From the NCBI RefSeq assembly GCF_015832195.1, contig NC_052032.1:4904618-4968617 (forward strand): a stretch of DNA of 64,000 bases. The letters are read 5' to 3'. Both the position numbers and the translations under genes were made by a program. The stretch is from Motacilla alba alba (lineage: Eukaryota > Chordata > Aves > Passeriformes > Motacillidae). Below are positions 1-12,800 of the stretch, one piece after another. Under the pieces are notes generated by a model. That model was not told the DNA's origin. It worked only from the letters and a program-made list of their open reading frames with translations, and searched no databases. Each line of letters starts with the position of its first letter. Within the stretch, counting starts at the first letter, position 1.

Positions 1-3000
1 ATTCAGGACTTGATTTTGCTTCCTCAGGAAATGTATTTCAGAAGTCAGGGAATTATGCTGCTCTGAGCCATGGATAAAAATGTTTGCAGAACCTATAAAT
101 ATATACATAAAAGATGATTTATGAGTCATCTCTAGGTCATTAAAGATTAAACTTTCCAGACAAGAACAATTTAAAAAATTGCAGAAAAACATGCTATAAA
201 AGCTATTTCTCCCCTATATATTTTGAAGGTTATCACTACAGGCTAAAAGGCAGCTCAGGTTAATGCCAAGTAATCCAAAGCCCTGTGCAGCACAAGTGCC
301 TCTCATTGCTGGGCAACCATTACTAAAATTGCAGAATTATCCCTGGCAGTCTTTACCTATCAGCTCAAATCCCAACAGGACAAAACGCAGGAGTATTTTG
401 TGACATTGCTATGATTTGGAAAGAAAACTGAAGGAGGGTTTACCATGTATTTTAGTCTTGCTCTGCTCATACTTTTAGTGAGAGAACAATGGGATTCTAC
501 CAGCTAATCCACAGGGGTTAATGCAGAGAGGCTTGTAAACAGTCTGGTGAGAGATCTCTTACCACACAGCAAGAGCACAAGGCTGGAGTCACTGTCCTGG
601 CCTCAGATTACAAACTCAGAGCCCATTTATGATCACAGGGATGAAGATTTATCCCTCTTAAATCCGTGTTTCTAACATTTAGATAAATAAGCCAGTCCTG
701 ATCACCCATCAGCAGCCATGGAGAGGAACAGGCCCCTCCAGAGCTCAACTCACCCTGTGTCTCCTCTTCTCACACCTCTGAGGATGAGATCCCCTGTCCT
801 CCAAGGGCTGGATTTCCCTCCAGAGCCTCCACAAGAAGCTCTGGGTAACTGGCAGGAATGAAATGTCTGACTTTGACAAACGTAAGGGTGATGAATCCTG
901 CTCTGAGGACCTTAGTGCACTAGGCAAGTGACTCTTAAGTGTCAAATCCTGTGTCCAGCCAGTTAAACCCCAGCCCAGGCAATCCTCAGTGCACTGCAGT
1001 GGTGCTAGTCACTCCCAGTGATGTGCACTGGTGCAGCACAGCCTGCAAAGTGCCACGTCCCACTCTCAAGGTGCTGCCTCTGAAGTGCAAGTCAAGTCAT
1101 TGTAACTGCCCTTTGTAACCTTCTCATGGTCACTAAAACCCTTCAGGACCCACCAGAGTGAAAGCATTCTTCAGCTGATTGGTTACCCCAGTATCTCCCA
1201 CACTTTAAAGCCCGAGATAAGTACATGAGTGTCAACTATTTGGTTAATAGAGAAATAACCAGCTGGCAAAAAAAATTAGCTGAATGTATGAGGAGGATGC
1301 CTTTCAGCTCTGGCAGTTCAATTCAATTTGATGTGCTGCACTTCCTCTGAGTAATCTCATTTTATTGTAATCCCAATTGAAGCTTTTACCCACTACCTAA
1401 CTGGGATGTAGTGTGCCATGATATGAACCTCTTGTCGCTGCTGAAAGACTCAAAGGCTCTGGAAGCCTGGCACTAATGGCATTTTACTATCTATATGTTA
1501 AAGAGTTGAGGCAGCTATGTGAACTCAAAAGGCTTTCTCCTTTCAGTCTGTAACAAAGCAATCCAAGTTGAAGTGGCAAGGCTTGATGGTCTCATCTTGA
1601 TTCTAATTTAATTTATTGCCCATCTACCAGCTTTATGCTATTTGAAAAGTTATGCTATTGCAGTTCTACTGAAAGGCTTTAGAATATAACTATTGGTTAT
1701 CTTACATAATAAAGGATAATGTAGAGCCAGTGGTAATAGGGCCACAATCCCACAATTTGACCCACTATTGAGACTGCTGCTTGTGTGCAGAGCCCTGCTG
1801 ACATCAATTACTCTCTCCACAGAGGCAAAGGTCCATCTAAGCAGAGGAAAGTGGAGCATCAGGGCCCACAATTGCAATACACTTGAGTTTTCATTCTGTT
1901 TTGTGCTGAAAAAGTGAGTGCTAAGGAAGCATACCTTGAAGGTTTCAAAGGAAACACTGACTGAAAGAAAGGCACTATTGAAAATCACAGCAATGGAGAA
2001 GGAGATATTCACTCCCAGGGAAAGCAAAATAAAGGCATTCAAATGCTGAAAAGAAGTCTGAGTAGAAACATCAGCTGTTTGTGGGTTAAAAAAAGCAAAT
2101 AAACCCCCTTTTAATGTTAACTGCTGTTAAGAATATTTGAAACCTAGGACACTCAAAATTAAACCTTTGATTTTGTTTTGAATCCTAACATTTGAAACTA
2201 TTGAAGCAATTATTTTAGTTCTACTTGCACTGCAAGCCTCAGCTCCACAGGAATGATGTAGTCATTACCAGCATTTGAGTCATTTATAGGATACTGGAAG
2301 CCCAGAGGCATTTAAATACTTAAATAATCTAAATATTAAAAATAACATGGCAAGAACAATGGGCAGATGTGTGTATATACAGCCATACAATATTTATCAG
2401 ACAAGAATAAATCTATGCAATAGCTTCTGTTGAACAAACAATTCAATATCATGAATTTAGCAGGTTGCCATAAACATTTACATATGTTACAACTTGGCCT
2501 GTGTGTTTTAAAGGAAAACAAACTAAGGACATTTAGTTAAAAGCAAAACTGTTGAATGCAAGTCACAGAATGGTTTGGGGTGGAAGGCACCTTAAGGTTC
2601 AATTAGTTCCAACCCCCTGCCATGGTAGGGACACCCTCCACTGTCCCAGGGAGCTCCAGCCTGGCCTTGGGCACTGCCAGGGATCCAGGGGCAGCCACAG
2701 CTGCTCTGGGCACCCTGTGCCAGGGCCTGCCCACCCTCCCAGGGAACAATTGCTTCCCAATATCCCACCTTAACCTGCTCTCCTTCAGCTTAAGACCATT
2801 GCCACTTGCCCTTGGGAATCCTCTCAGCTTCACTTCAGGGTTTCTATTTACACCAAAAGTCAAAGAAAGCTCATCTATCAGGAAAAAGGAGCCTCGCTAG
2901 GAAGAGAGCATGTGCATATCTGATAGCATGAAAGAGATCTTTGATACAGAGAGAAACAGGAACTGAAAGAACACAGTGACAAAAAGGAGCTGTTCTAACA

Positions 3001-3725
3001 GGTAGCTGCTTTTTTCCTTTACTTTTCCAAATTTCTCCTGCACACATTGGTAGATGTGCTAAAGCAACAAGAAGACAGATGGAAGGCTTAAGACAGTTTA
3101 TAAAGAAAATATACTTTCACTGCATTAATGGATGCCCTTGCCAGAATCTTTATGAAGCTGTAAAAGAGTTGGAAGTGTTTCAGTGTGGTTATTTCACGAG
3201 CACAGAATGCCTTTCCAGCAGTGTAAATACTTCAGGAATGAAATGGATGCTTTTTATCCACCTTTCCATCACTGTAAATTATCCCTGAAAGCAAACTGCC
3301 ATGTGCAGGTTGCCTCCATTTAAACAACAACAGAAATGGATCATGGGGATGATGTAAAACGTAATGAATCTAATGTCAATACCAGTGGAACTGGGGAAAA
3401 GGAAAGTATCTCTGTATTTATTACCTGCTTCCAGTCAGAGTAATATTGCATATTAATCAACTTTCCTATGGGGCAAAAGGTTGGAAGGAGAGTGAAGAAA
3501 AGTGTAGAAAAATAAAGGGATGGGGTGCTTCAAAAGGTGTTCCAAAAGCATCTTTAGTGAAAGCTGGCTGCTTGTGAAAAGTTTTAAATCCACTTTAGAG
3601 CTTGGCTTTCAGAGATGCTGAACACCAGAACAGAGAACAGTGTCTCCAAACCTTTCCACTGGCATTTGATCCCTCAGGCTCTCAGCAGGAAAGATGGATT
3701 CAGTTTCTCATTAATGAATTCTTAC
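1..3725 (-). other. CDK5RAP2: Partial CDK5RAP2 intron 29
   Basis: AT-rich intron sequence continuing past the left edge. It holds one CR1 fragment at 2563-2815. Short open frames here show no similarity to known proteins and no exon-like borders in the right phase. Confidence 0.8.
2563..2815 (-). mobile_element. CR1-type LINE 3' fragment
   Basis: The plus strand reads cacagaatggtttggggtgg, the complement of the avian CR1 3' end, followed by degraded CR1 blocks (ccaaccccctgccatgg; caatatcccaccttaacc). 5'-truncated copy in intron 29. Open frames inside it are not genes. Confidence 0.85.
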
Positions 3726-3851
3726 CTTGATCTAGTTCCTTGTCTGTTACTTGTCTCTCCAGCTGCTTCCTCAGTCTCTCATTAGTTTTTATGGAGTATT
3801 CTAAACGCTGTCTCAGGATTCTAATTTCTTGCAGATGCTCCATTAATAACT
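3726..3851 (-). CDS. CDK5RAP2: CDK5RAP2 exon 29 (residues 1451-1493), last exon in window
   Basis: Encodes [20 protein letters not shown] then [20 protein letters not shown], matching human LLMEHIQEIRTLRKRLEESI and [13 protein letters not shown]. Acceptor CTTTATTTAG, donor CAAG|GTAAGA; ends in phase 1. I could not find the next exon (human FASGSELHSSLTSEIHFLRK) between 1 and 3725. Confidence 0.97.
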
Positions 3852-6800
3852 CTAAATAAAGCAAGAGACCACTTCTTATTTAGAGCAGATGATTGCATTC
3901 TTTTACACTATGTACCCTTGTCAAATTTAATGGGTGTTAATTCTGGAAGATGACACAGAGCTGTTAAAAATGGCAGATATTGAATATCTGACTCCACAAC
4001 ACTCTTTTCCTGTACAGTGCTCAAACCATGCATTCAGTGACAACTCCTACTCTACATTCTTACTTACAGACTTTAAGGCTTTAACTTTTTAACTTTTTTT
4101 CTTTTTTTTTTTAACTTTAAGGCTCTTCAGATTTCTTCTTTCTACAAAAGTGGAACAGATAACAATTTCATCTACTTAAACATTCCCTGTACTGAGGAAA
4201 GAATCCAAAGGTCTGCAATGCAGCTCCACATTCTGGCTCGACACACCACCAGCACACACTTTTTATTACAACAATAGGAAGCTCCCACAGTAACTCAGAG
4301 AGAAATTTGACTTTGACTAACACAATGCACTCCACAGTAAAGAAATCTGCTGTATCAAGTTTCATTACTGTACCTTTTCCTTCTTGCTTTGCTACTCTAC
4401 AATTTTTCTTCCACTGGCTGCGAGTTTCATCCTTCCTCAGGAGCTGATCTGTTCTACCTGTCAGTGTGTGATGTGTCAGTTTATCCATGTCACACACTCC
4501 TGGTTTACTCTGCAATATTTCTCCCTGAACAGGATGTGCCAGCTCAGCTATTAAATTTTCATTGCTGCCGATAAAGTTCTGCAAGCATCACTTGTGTTTA
4601 GTGGAACTATCCAGGTCAAACATGACACCACTTATTAATTATGCAGCACTTAACAATTCTCAAGGAAACACAACACTGGCTCCTATAAAATTGGAAAATC
4701 TCTCCTTTTCTACATAATAATATCTTGACAATTGTCTATTTTCACTTTATAACTTGTCTATTTAAAGAGTGTCTGGAGCAATGTAAAAGCTGGTAGCTTA
4801 AAACAACAAGGACACAAACTAACTGCCTCAAACAGGGTAATTCAGATGGTTGCCATCTCTGTGTGCCTCATCACTGAAACTGCAATGATTATGCAAGGAA
4901 CTGGAAAGCTGAGGCAGACAAACATTCTTCATTATTTCTTAATTAGTTCCCTTGTGTGTTATTTATCAGCTTTTCCCAACATCCAGCAAATCTTCCATGG
5001 GAAAAACATTACCTGGAGGAAACTTGCTTGGCAGAAGTGGCAGTGTGCTGTGCTGGCCTTCCAGGTCATGCCTGTGCTCAGGTGAGCCAAGAGGAGACTT
5101 CTCTGACACATCAAAGTCAGACGAGCTGTGAAGAGCAGATGGCACAGGAGACTCACCCTGCAGATGCTGGTACATGGTGGCATTCTTCTCATTATTCCTT
5201 TTGTGCCAAACAAAATGGTTTAAAATATAAAAGTTATTCTACGACTTTGGAAAGTGAACAAAGGATGCCAAATTTACACTGATTTACAGGTAAACTAATG
5301 TGACAGAGCATGAAAAACCACTGTACACCAGAGGTTGTATCAAGACTGAAATTCAGAGCTCACTGAAGTCAGCAGGAACAATCACTGGCCCTCCAGCCTA
5401 CTTTGTATTTTCTAGCACCAGGCAGTCACCTTTGTGTTCAGGGGACCTCAAGCTGCCTTGAACAGGGAGCTGAGCATTTCTGTAGCACAGAAGAATCCCA
5501 GGCTGGCAGAAAACCAACAAACACAGCACAACAACACCTGCTCTCTTCACCTTCAGCATCAAGGTGCTGTGACAATAATGAACTTCAGCAGTGCTGCACT
5601 GGAGTGACCCTGAGCCAGCTCCAAGGGCATGGGGACACACAAGGAGGGACTGTCCCCCCTGGCACCTGCACCAGGATCATGTCTCAGCATGCACCACAGT
5701 GGATTGTGGACATGGTTGTTTTTGTTCATGAAAAGAACAACCCTGATGGCCCAGTGTTTCCCTTTCAGTATCTCACCAGCTTGGTGAGAAGTGGGGAAAA
5801 AAGCCTTAAACTGTTTTCAATGGATGTTTTATTAACAAAATAGATATCAATAAGCAAGCCCTTCCCAACAGCTAAACATGCTACAAAACGTGGAGTATCC
5901 TTATCAGTTGATGAAACAATATATTTTTGCTAAACGTTCAGTTGCACTCTTACCTTTGAGCTAATTCATAAAGTATAGTGACTTCTGTACCTATGGATTC
6001 TCCTGCAAAGCAGAAACAGCTGATTAAAAACACATACTGAGAATTACAATTTCCCCCCCTCCATCTCACTCTGTTTAAATACAGAGTAGTAAATTGATGA
6101 GAAATTAGAGGAGTCAACAGACACTAGCACACTTTGTATTAGAGTCAAATTCTGTACATGAGCAAAACCATTTATAGCCCAGCAACCAAGCAATAGCTTT
6201 GCTCTGGAACTCACAAAAAAAAAAATATCAGGGACCACAGGTGCCAGATTTTACAACCTTGGTGTTTTAATTAGCATACCTATTTGAAATAATTGTGTTT
6301 CTATGCAAAAGGATTACAGGCACATGTTGTTACTTCTTCAACAACATTTATATAAAAGAAATTCCATTGCACTTGGATTTTTTGTGCTGGTTGTGGAGTC
6401 AGGCTAACCAGTCATCCTTAATGAAGGAGCACACACAGGATTTTGCCTGCCACATTCTCTGTGGAATTGTGTGTGAGCACAGACACAATTCAGTGCAAGA
6501 GATCTGGACTCAGACTCCAATTTGAATAAAGAAATAAGAGCTTGGTGGCGTCACCTTGGCTCCCCCTATTTTAAAATTTTTGTGCAATTAAGCAAAAGTG
6601 GCAGGGAAGAGTTGCACAGCTGAAATTTCAGGGGAATGAACTGAAGGTCAGGATGGAAATGCAGAGACAGACAGCTGCTCATGCTTCTTCTTTACAGTCA
6701 ATTCTTAGTACACTGGATGTTCTTTACAGCCTTACAAACATCATTTTACTTTAATGTGTGATTCAATGCAGCACCATTGTGTTAGATATATTGAATTGTC

Positions 6801-9800
6801 TCAGTTGTCAGTGACTTTTCATAGTATATAGGATACCATCTGTTGGTTTAAAGGCATTTAATGTTTATTCACTACAGTCTTCTCATTTGCAATGCAAGGA
6901 ATCTCTGTAGCCACCGAAATCGTTGAATACACTCAACCTTTTATTACCCTGCTCTGACACAAGGCTGTAATACCTTTTTCTCACACACAGCTGCTTTATA
7001 TGAGCAATCAAAACTGCAGCATCCTGCCACGAGCTGCAGTGAAAGGCAGACCACAGATCGTGCCGTGGCTGGGCCCCAAATGGGGCTGAGCAAAGGCAGC
7101 CCCAGAGCCAGCTCCAGGAGGATGGGAGGGTCAGGGCCCCATCTCAGGCACCTCAAGTGTTCTGCTCCTGCAGCTGATATCTGTGAAGGATTGCTGGTTC
7201 TTTGGGTCAGCAAGAGCAGCACTCGTGACACCAGGAAAAGGTCTTGTTTGCTGTTCCTCACAACAGCATCCCTTTTCCATCACTTTCCTGCTAACTTTCT
7301 TCAAACTACAGACTGAAGGCAGTATGCAGGTTATACTCTTCCTTCTAGTGCCAAATGTCAATCGTGATGCTCATTTTCCAAAACATGGCTGTATTTTAGC
7401 TCTCTTATGAAAGGCAGCATACATTTTTCCACCAGACAGACTAGCAGGCAGCAAGATGCAGGTCCCTTAGGAAAATCATGGAATAATTTAGGTTGGAGAA
7501 GACACTTTAGAACATTGAGTTCATCTGTTACCCCAGCAGTGCCAGGCCCAGCACTAACTCGTGTTCCCAGGTGTCTTCAACAGTCAGCTGGGCTGTTCCC
7601 TGAAACAAGAAACCCTGAAGCTATGTGTGACAAAACTTTTATATAACCACTGTTTTTTTCACAGTTAAGATATGTTTGTGTTGGGATGACCCCAGATAGC
7701 AGGTGTCAATAAAGAGAACAGCTACACAAGTGAAACCCAGTCAAGGAGCAATGGCCACAAAGCAAAACACAAAAAGTTCCACCTCAACGTAAGGGAAAAA
7801 TTCTTTACATTGAGGGTGGAACAGGTGCCCAGGGATGGTGTGGAGTCTCCTTCTCTGCAGATATTCCACACCCACCTGGGCAAGTTCCTGTGGCATCGGC
7901 TGCAGGTGACCCTGGATGATCTCCAGAGGTCCCTTCCAATTCTGTGATTCCTTGTGGATCATAAAAATCTTACTATCCATGACATTCCTCCCCATAAACC
8001 ATCCCAAAGCAACCAACAGCAAGGAAGGCTTCCTTTCACCAACAGCCACATAAAATCCTTCCCATTTCCAGGGTGTTCATCTGTCTGACAAGAAGCACAA
8101 ACCACTGCTGCTCACCGTAGAGGAATTTCATTTCCAGCTTCTCAAACAGCAGCACACTTTGGTTCAGCTGCTCACGGAAGCCTTCAGCAACATCATAATC
8201 AACATCACTGGCCTGGAGCAGCTCCTCAAAGGCCTTCACCAGGCTGGTGAGGTGCTCGTGGTAGGTGGCACAGCCACGGCGGATCTCCTTGATTTGCTGG
8301 CACTGGAAGGACAGCTCCCGAACTTGTGAGTGAACCAACGAATCATACCTGAGAAAATGAAATTAGCTGTAAAGCCTGCTGGCCATAAATGACATTTAAA
8401 TATAAATAAAATGGGAATTAAACTTATATTCCCAAACTATAATTTTACGTGGCTCGATTTGCTTTTAAAATGCTTTTAACAGCCACAATGAGAGATGTAT
8501 TGTCTCTGCCTGTTGAGTTTGGTGTTTAGAGATTATTCTCCTTCACTTAACTGCATCATTTATAAAATGGGCCAAAACTAATGGGATGACTTGATGGCCT
8601 GCTTGGAAAGAACATGGATGACAGCAGAGGTGCCAAATTAAACTAAATAAAGAGTGTAAATTGTTTTCAAGAACACACATATTTTTCCTGACTGGTTGGG
8701 GATTTTTTTTTGTTTGGTCTTCTGTGGTTTTCTTGACTCCCTATGGGAGCAGACAACTGTCCCTTCTCTGAAACTTTATTTCCTGCCAAAACAGTTATTG
8801 GACTTTCTGAACTGATGGTTTCATCCAGTCTGAAAATTCTCCACATCTCTGCATGTGTATTGCAAGAAACAATGACACCCACTGTGGTGCCCAAACTCCT
8901 GTACCCCACAAGCCAGGATATAAATCTCAACTCGGATCAACTGAATTTATTTATTGAATTTACACTTGCAAATGGAGGCATCCCCTTGGTACTGCCACTG
9001 TCTGTACCACAGGCAGAATTCTTTCTCCAGAATCATCCATTAGCAGGGAAAAAAGGAGATGTTAAAAGATGCAGGGAATCAAACAAAATCTACAGTGATG
9101 TGGATTGTTACAGCATTTTTACTGTCATTTGTATAGGAAGAGATGCATAACTCATTTTGGGGGCTGTCATTTGTGACTCATGACACTGTCCTAGACAGTG
9201 GCCATAAAAACCTCAGAGTGATCCACAGGGTCTCATTCCTTAATTCACAGCTAGATCTTTCTTTGTAAAATGGGTGAGGTATATTTTCAAGGGATGTCAA
9301 TTCCTATGGACTCTGTAACACCACTGTATTTCACAGGAGTGAGCCTCAGACACACACAATAGTCCATGCTGGTGGTTCTTCACTGTCTCCAAATATTTCC
9401 ACTCAAGCATTTGGAAGAAAGGCATGAGGCTGAATGCCTTTCCTTGTTACAATTTCTGGTATTCCACAGGCCCTCAGCACAATAACAATATTTTAAAAGG
9501 GAGAAAAGGAGGGTGGATGTTAAAAAAAGCTCACTCTTATGATCCCCCATTGTATGTTTGCAATTTGTACATATGCAGCCAAAATACTGCCCCAAGTCTC
9601 ATACAAAATCCAAGACTGATACTTTTCAGTCTCCCATAAATGATTTTCCAGCTTATGAGCTTATGCTATAAAATTTCATTCATTAGTTCTATATTTATCT
9701 CCTCTCACATCCTTCACAGGAAGGCATTACAGCCCTCAACTGCAAAATAAACTGGAACTAGAGCGTGAACATCTTATGTTTACACATCAAGTCTGGGCAC

Positions 9801-12800
9801 TCAGACAGAAGGGCCAGCACCAATCTGCCAGCCCATTGCCCACAAAACCACTTCTGCCTTAAATGGGCTGTTCCATTTTCCTACACTTGGCACCTGAAAA
9901 TATCCTGAGTGGTGCAGACTGTGGTGCTTTGATGACATGGGTGAGCCTGTCTCACAGGTAACCTGAGATCTGAGCTGGCTCCAGAGAGGATAGCTCACAG
10001 CAAAGAGAGTTGTGGGCCTGAGGTGTGGGAGAGACAGATGTGTCTGGCACAGATGATGGCACAAATTTATCAGTTTTGTACTTAGGGGGTCTTTTAACAA
10101 AACACTTCAGTTCCTTTATGCTAATGTTAGTGAAATTTAGCCTTTACTGTAACAACATTGCGAATAAATTACCCTCATCTCACCTTGCTATGCTTTTGGT
10201 ATTGCTGTTTACAAAAGGGAACCACAAAGAGCAGCAGTTTTACTCACTTGGATGGTGATGTTGCTCTCAGACTGCTCTGAAGAGGATACATTTCATCAAG
10301 ATGCATATTCACAACTTGCTCTTTGTCAACTTCTGCCTCATTGGCCAACAGCAGCTCCTTAAGGCTTTGTGCTGCCCACGTGTCAGGTGCTTGCACAGAC
10401 TCAGAATCCCTGGTGTTGGTGTGGATCTCATAATCCAGCTGAGGGACACCAGAGGATGGCTGGGCTCCTTCCACGGCTGTACCTTGCACTTGTGTGACAA
10501 ACCCTTCCACAGGCAGGGCTGCATCCCTCCCAACTCCATGGGAAACACCACTGAACAAGAGCTGGTCAGAGCCCTGCAGCTGCAGCAGGAACATTTTGTA
10601 CTTTTCAAGCTCAGACTGCATATTCTTAACTCTTTGTTTCAATTCTTCTATATCCTCTGTGGCTCCACAGCCATGGAGTGCATCTGCTCTTGCTCCACTC
10701 CCTTGGTGAGGATGCAGGCACTTGGAGCCTGAAGGTGCAGGGGCTGAGTCAATGTCCTCGTGTCCCATGGGATAGAGCTCTTCATCCACCTCTTTTAATG
10801 AACTCTGGATATTCCCATTGCTAATGCTATGATGATTTTGCATTTCTGAAAAACAGGAGGCTTGTGTGTGAGTATTAGTATTTCTTTATCTGACAGTCTG
10901 TTCTTAAAAGCACTAGAATGAATTATTTCAATTCTATGATAGCAGAATCAAATGTAGGTAATTACAAGCTATACTTTATTACTTTGGGACTTTTGACCTC
11001 TCTCCATGATTTGCCATTAATTCAATTTGCACATCAATATTTCAAACCCTTTATTACCTTTCAAATAAACAATACTCAAAATACAACCAACTTTCTCTTC
11101 CCAAATGCTTGAAAATTCCTTTTGCCATGTGCTCTCCTGAATCAGGCACTGATGAAGCCCAGACCTTTCCAGCCACAAAAATGAAAACCTCAAACAAGAG
11201 GCAAAGAAGACTGACTTCACACGGTTCCTCCTAAAGCTTCTAATTAAATATTCTTCTCCTCCCCACTTCAAAAATCTATACAAAATCAATTGCAGCATAA
11301 AGTCAGTGGATTTTTAAAAAGACTACCAACAAAATAGTCAGATTTGAAAAGGAGGCTATAATAACTTCTTTTTAAAAGGTGTTCTAAACAAACCCCACTT
11401 TAAGTGTTTGGTATTAAAGGTTTTACATTTGATGTGAACATCACATCCCTCAGGTGACTTTGCCATCCCTAAGTAATGCAATCACCTCAGATTCAGCCCA
11501 ATAAAAGCCATATATTCCTCCAGATGATCCATGTTTAGAGTTCTCTGCATGGTGAGGGCTGTAGGTGTAAGTAGCCAGCAAAATGATTATTTTCTAGTTA
11601 CCAGTAAATTAAATTTTCCCCTTCTATTAGTTCTGCAAAAGATCACTTTGAATTACAACTTCCCTTTTGGGAGCCAATTCATTGATCTTTCAGACAGGTT
11701 GCAATAGTTTCAGATTGGTTTCCATGGAGAATTTGAATGTCCAGGTTCCAGCTGTAAATCAAAACAAAAACTCAGGGGGAGCAGCTCTGTATGAAAGACC
11801 AAGACCAAGACCATGAGAATAAAAAATAAATATTACCTAAGAGCTGGAATAAAATGAAGCTGTGATTCTGGGATATCAACACTGCTCGGAGAAGCTGTGG
11901 CTGCCTCATCCCTGGAATGTTCAAGGCCAGGCTGGGCTTGGAGCAGCCTGGGCTGCTGGGAGGGTCCCTGCCCGTGGCAGGGGTGGAATGGGATGAGCTT
12001 TAAGGTCCCTCCCAACCCAAACCATTTTCTGATTTGACATCAAGACCAGAGGATGCTCTCTCTGCACTCATTCTGTGTGGCACTCCAAAGGAAGGAAGTG
12101 CTCCCAGGAAAGTGCCTGGGTATGAATTCTGGAGGACACAAGAAGGGAATGCAACACTGCATTCATTAACTTCTGCTGCAGTAACACAGACAGCAAGAAA
12201 CCCCAACACCAGGTGAAATGCAGCTCTGAAACCCTGATTCCATGCATCCTTCCAGATAACAGACAGAGAAAATAAAACCAGATCCTAACAAAGATATTCC
12301 AGATCAGAGCACTGGCTGTGGTTTTTAATGCAAGAGTGCCCTTTAATTAAAAAGGAGAACTAATGAGCTCCCTGTGCACACGTGTGCACACCCCCACAGG
12401 AGCCTGCACACCCAAGGATTACAGAATTGGCCACATCCTCTGCACTCTCCAGTGCTCTCCAGGTTACTCAAGCACTCCCAAAAAACACTAATGGATGATG
12501 CACAAACATGGAACACACAGCACTAAGCCTATTTACATTTTCATTAAATGATTCCATTAGGTTTCAGCCTACTCGAATGCCTTCAAATAATTCAGATAAG
12601 CAAAATTCTATCATTCAGTTGCTTCATTCCAATAGTTCAGAACTAGATGGAGAAGCAGTAACAAACATTTAATTCAGAGAGGAGTTCAGAAGTGAGGTCA
12701 TTAGCAACAGAGATCAGAGTCAGGCATACAACTCATTATTTTTACTGGAAACCAGACTCATAAATCCCTGTGGCCCTTCTGAAAGCACAACCCTGAAAGA

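Larger units (their letters stand above)
3852..8115 (-). other. CDK5RAP2: CDK5RAP2 introns 28, 27 and 26 (exons 27, 28 interspersed)
   Basis: Introns of 1,161, 756 and 2,113 bases. Intron 28 has a T-rich low-complexity run at about 4085-4125. Intron 26 carries two CR1 fragments in opposite orientation near 7473-7950. Otherwise I see nothing but unique AT-rich sequence. Confidence 0.8.

Noticed and set aside
2016..2042. 130-codon minus-strand open frame 1650-2042 as a further CDK5RAP2 exon
   Set aside because: Its residues do not resemble the expected coiled coil after residue 1493, and there are no splice borders in phase 1.
4959..5213. 84-codon minus-strand open frame over exon 28 in a different frame
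   Set aside because: The neighbouring frame encodes [14 protein letters not shown], matching human, and joins exons 27 and 29 in phase.
5403..5843. 146-codon plus-strand open frame in intron 27
   Set aside because: Low-complexity, no recognised domain, no splice or promoter signals, in an intron of a gene on the other strand; a chance open frame of this length is plausible across six frames of 64 kb.
10301..10732. 143-codon plus-strand open frame opposite CDK5RAP2 exon 25, and a 99-codon frame in another minus frame
   Set aside because: They lie inside a real 598-base exon whose minus-strand translation matches CDK5RAP2; antisense and shifted frames are shadows of its codon use.
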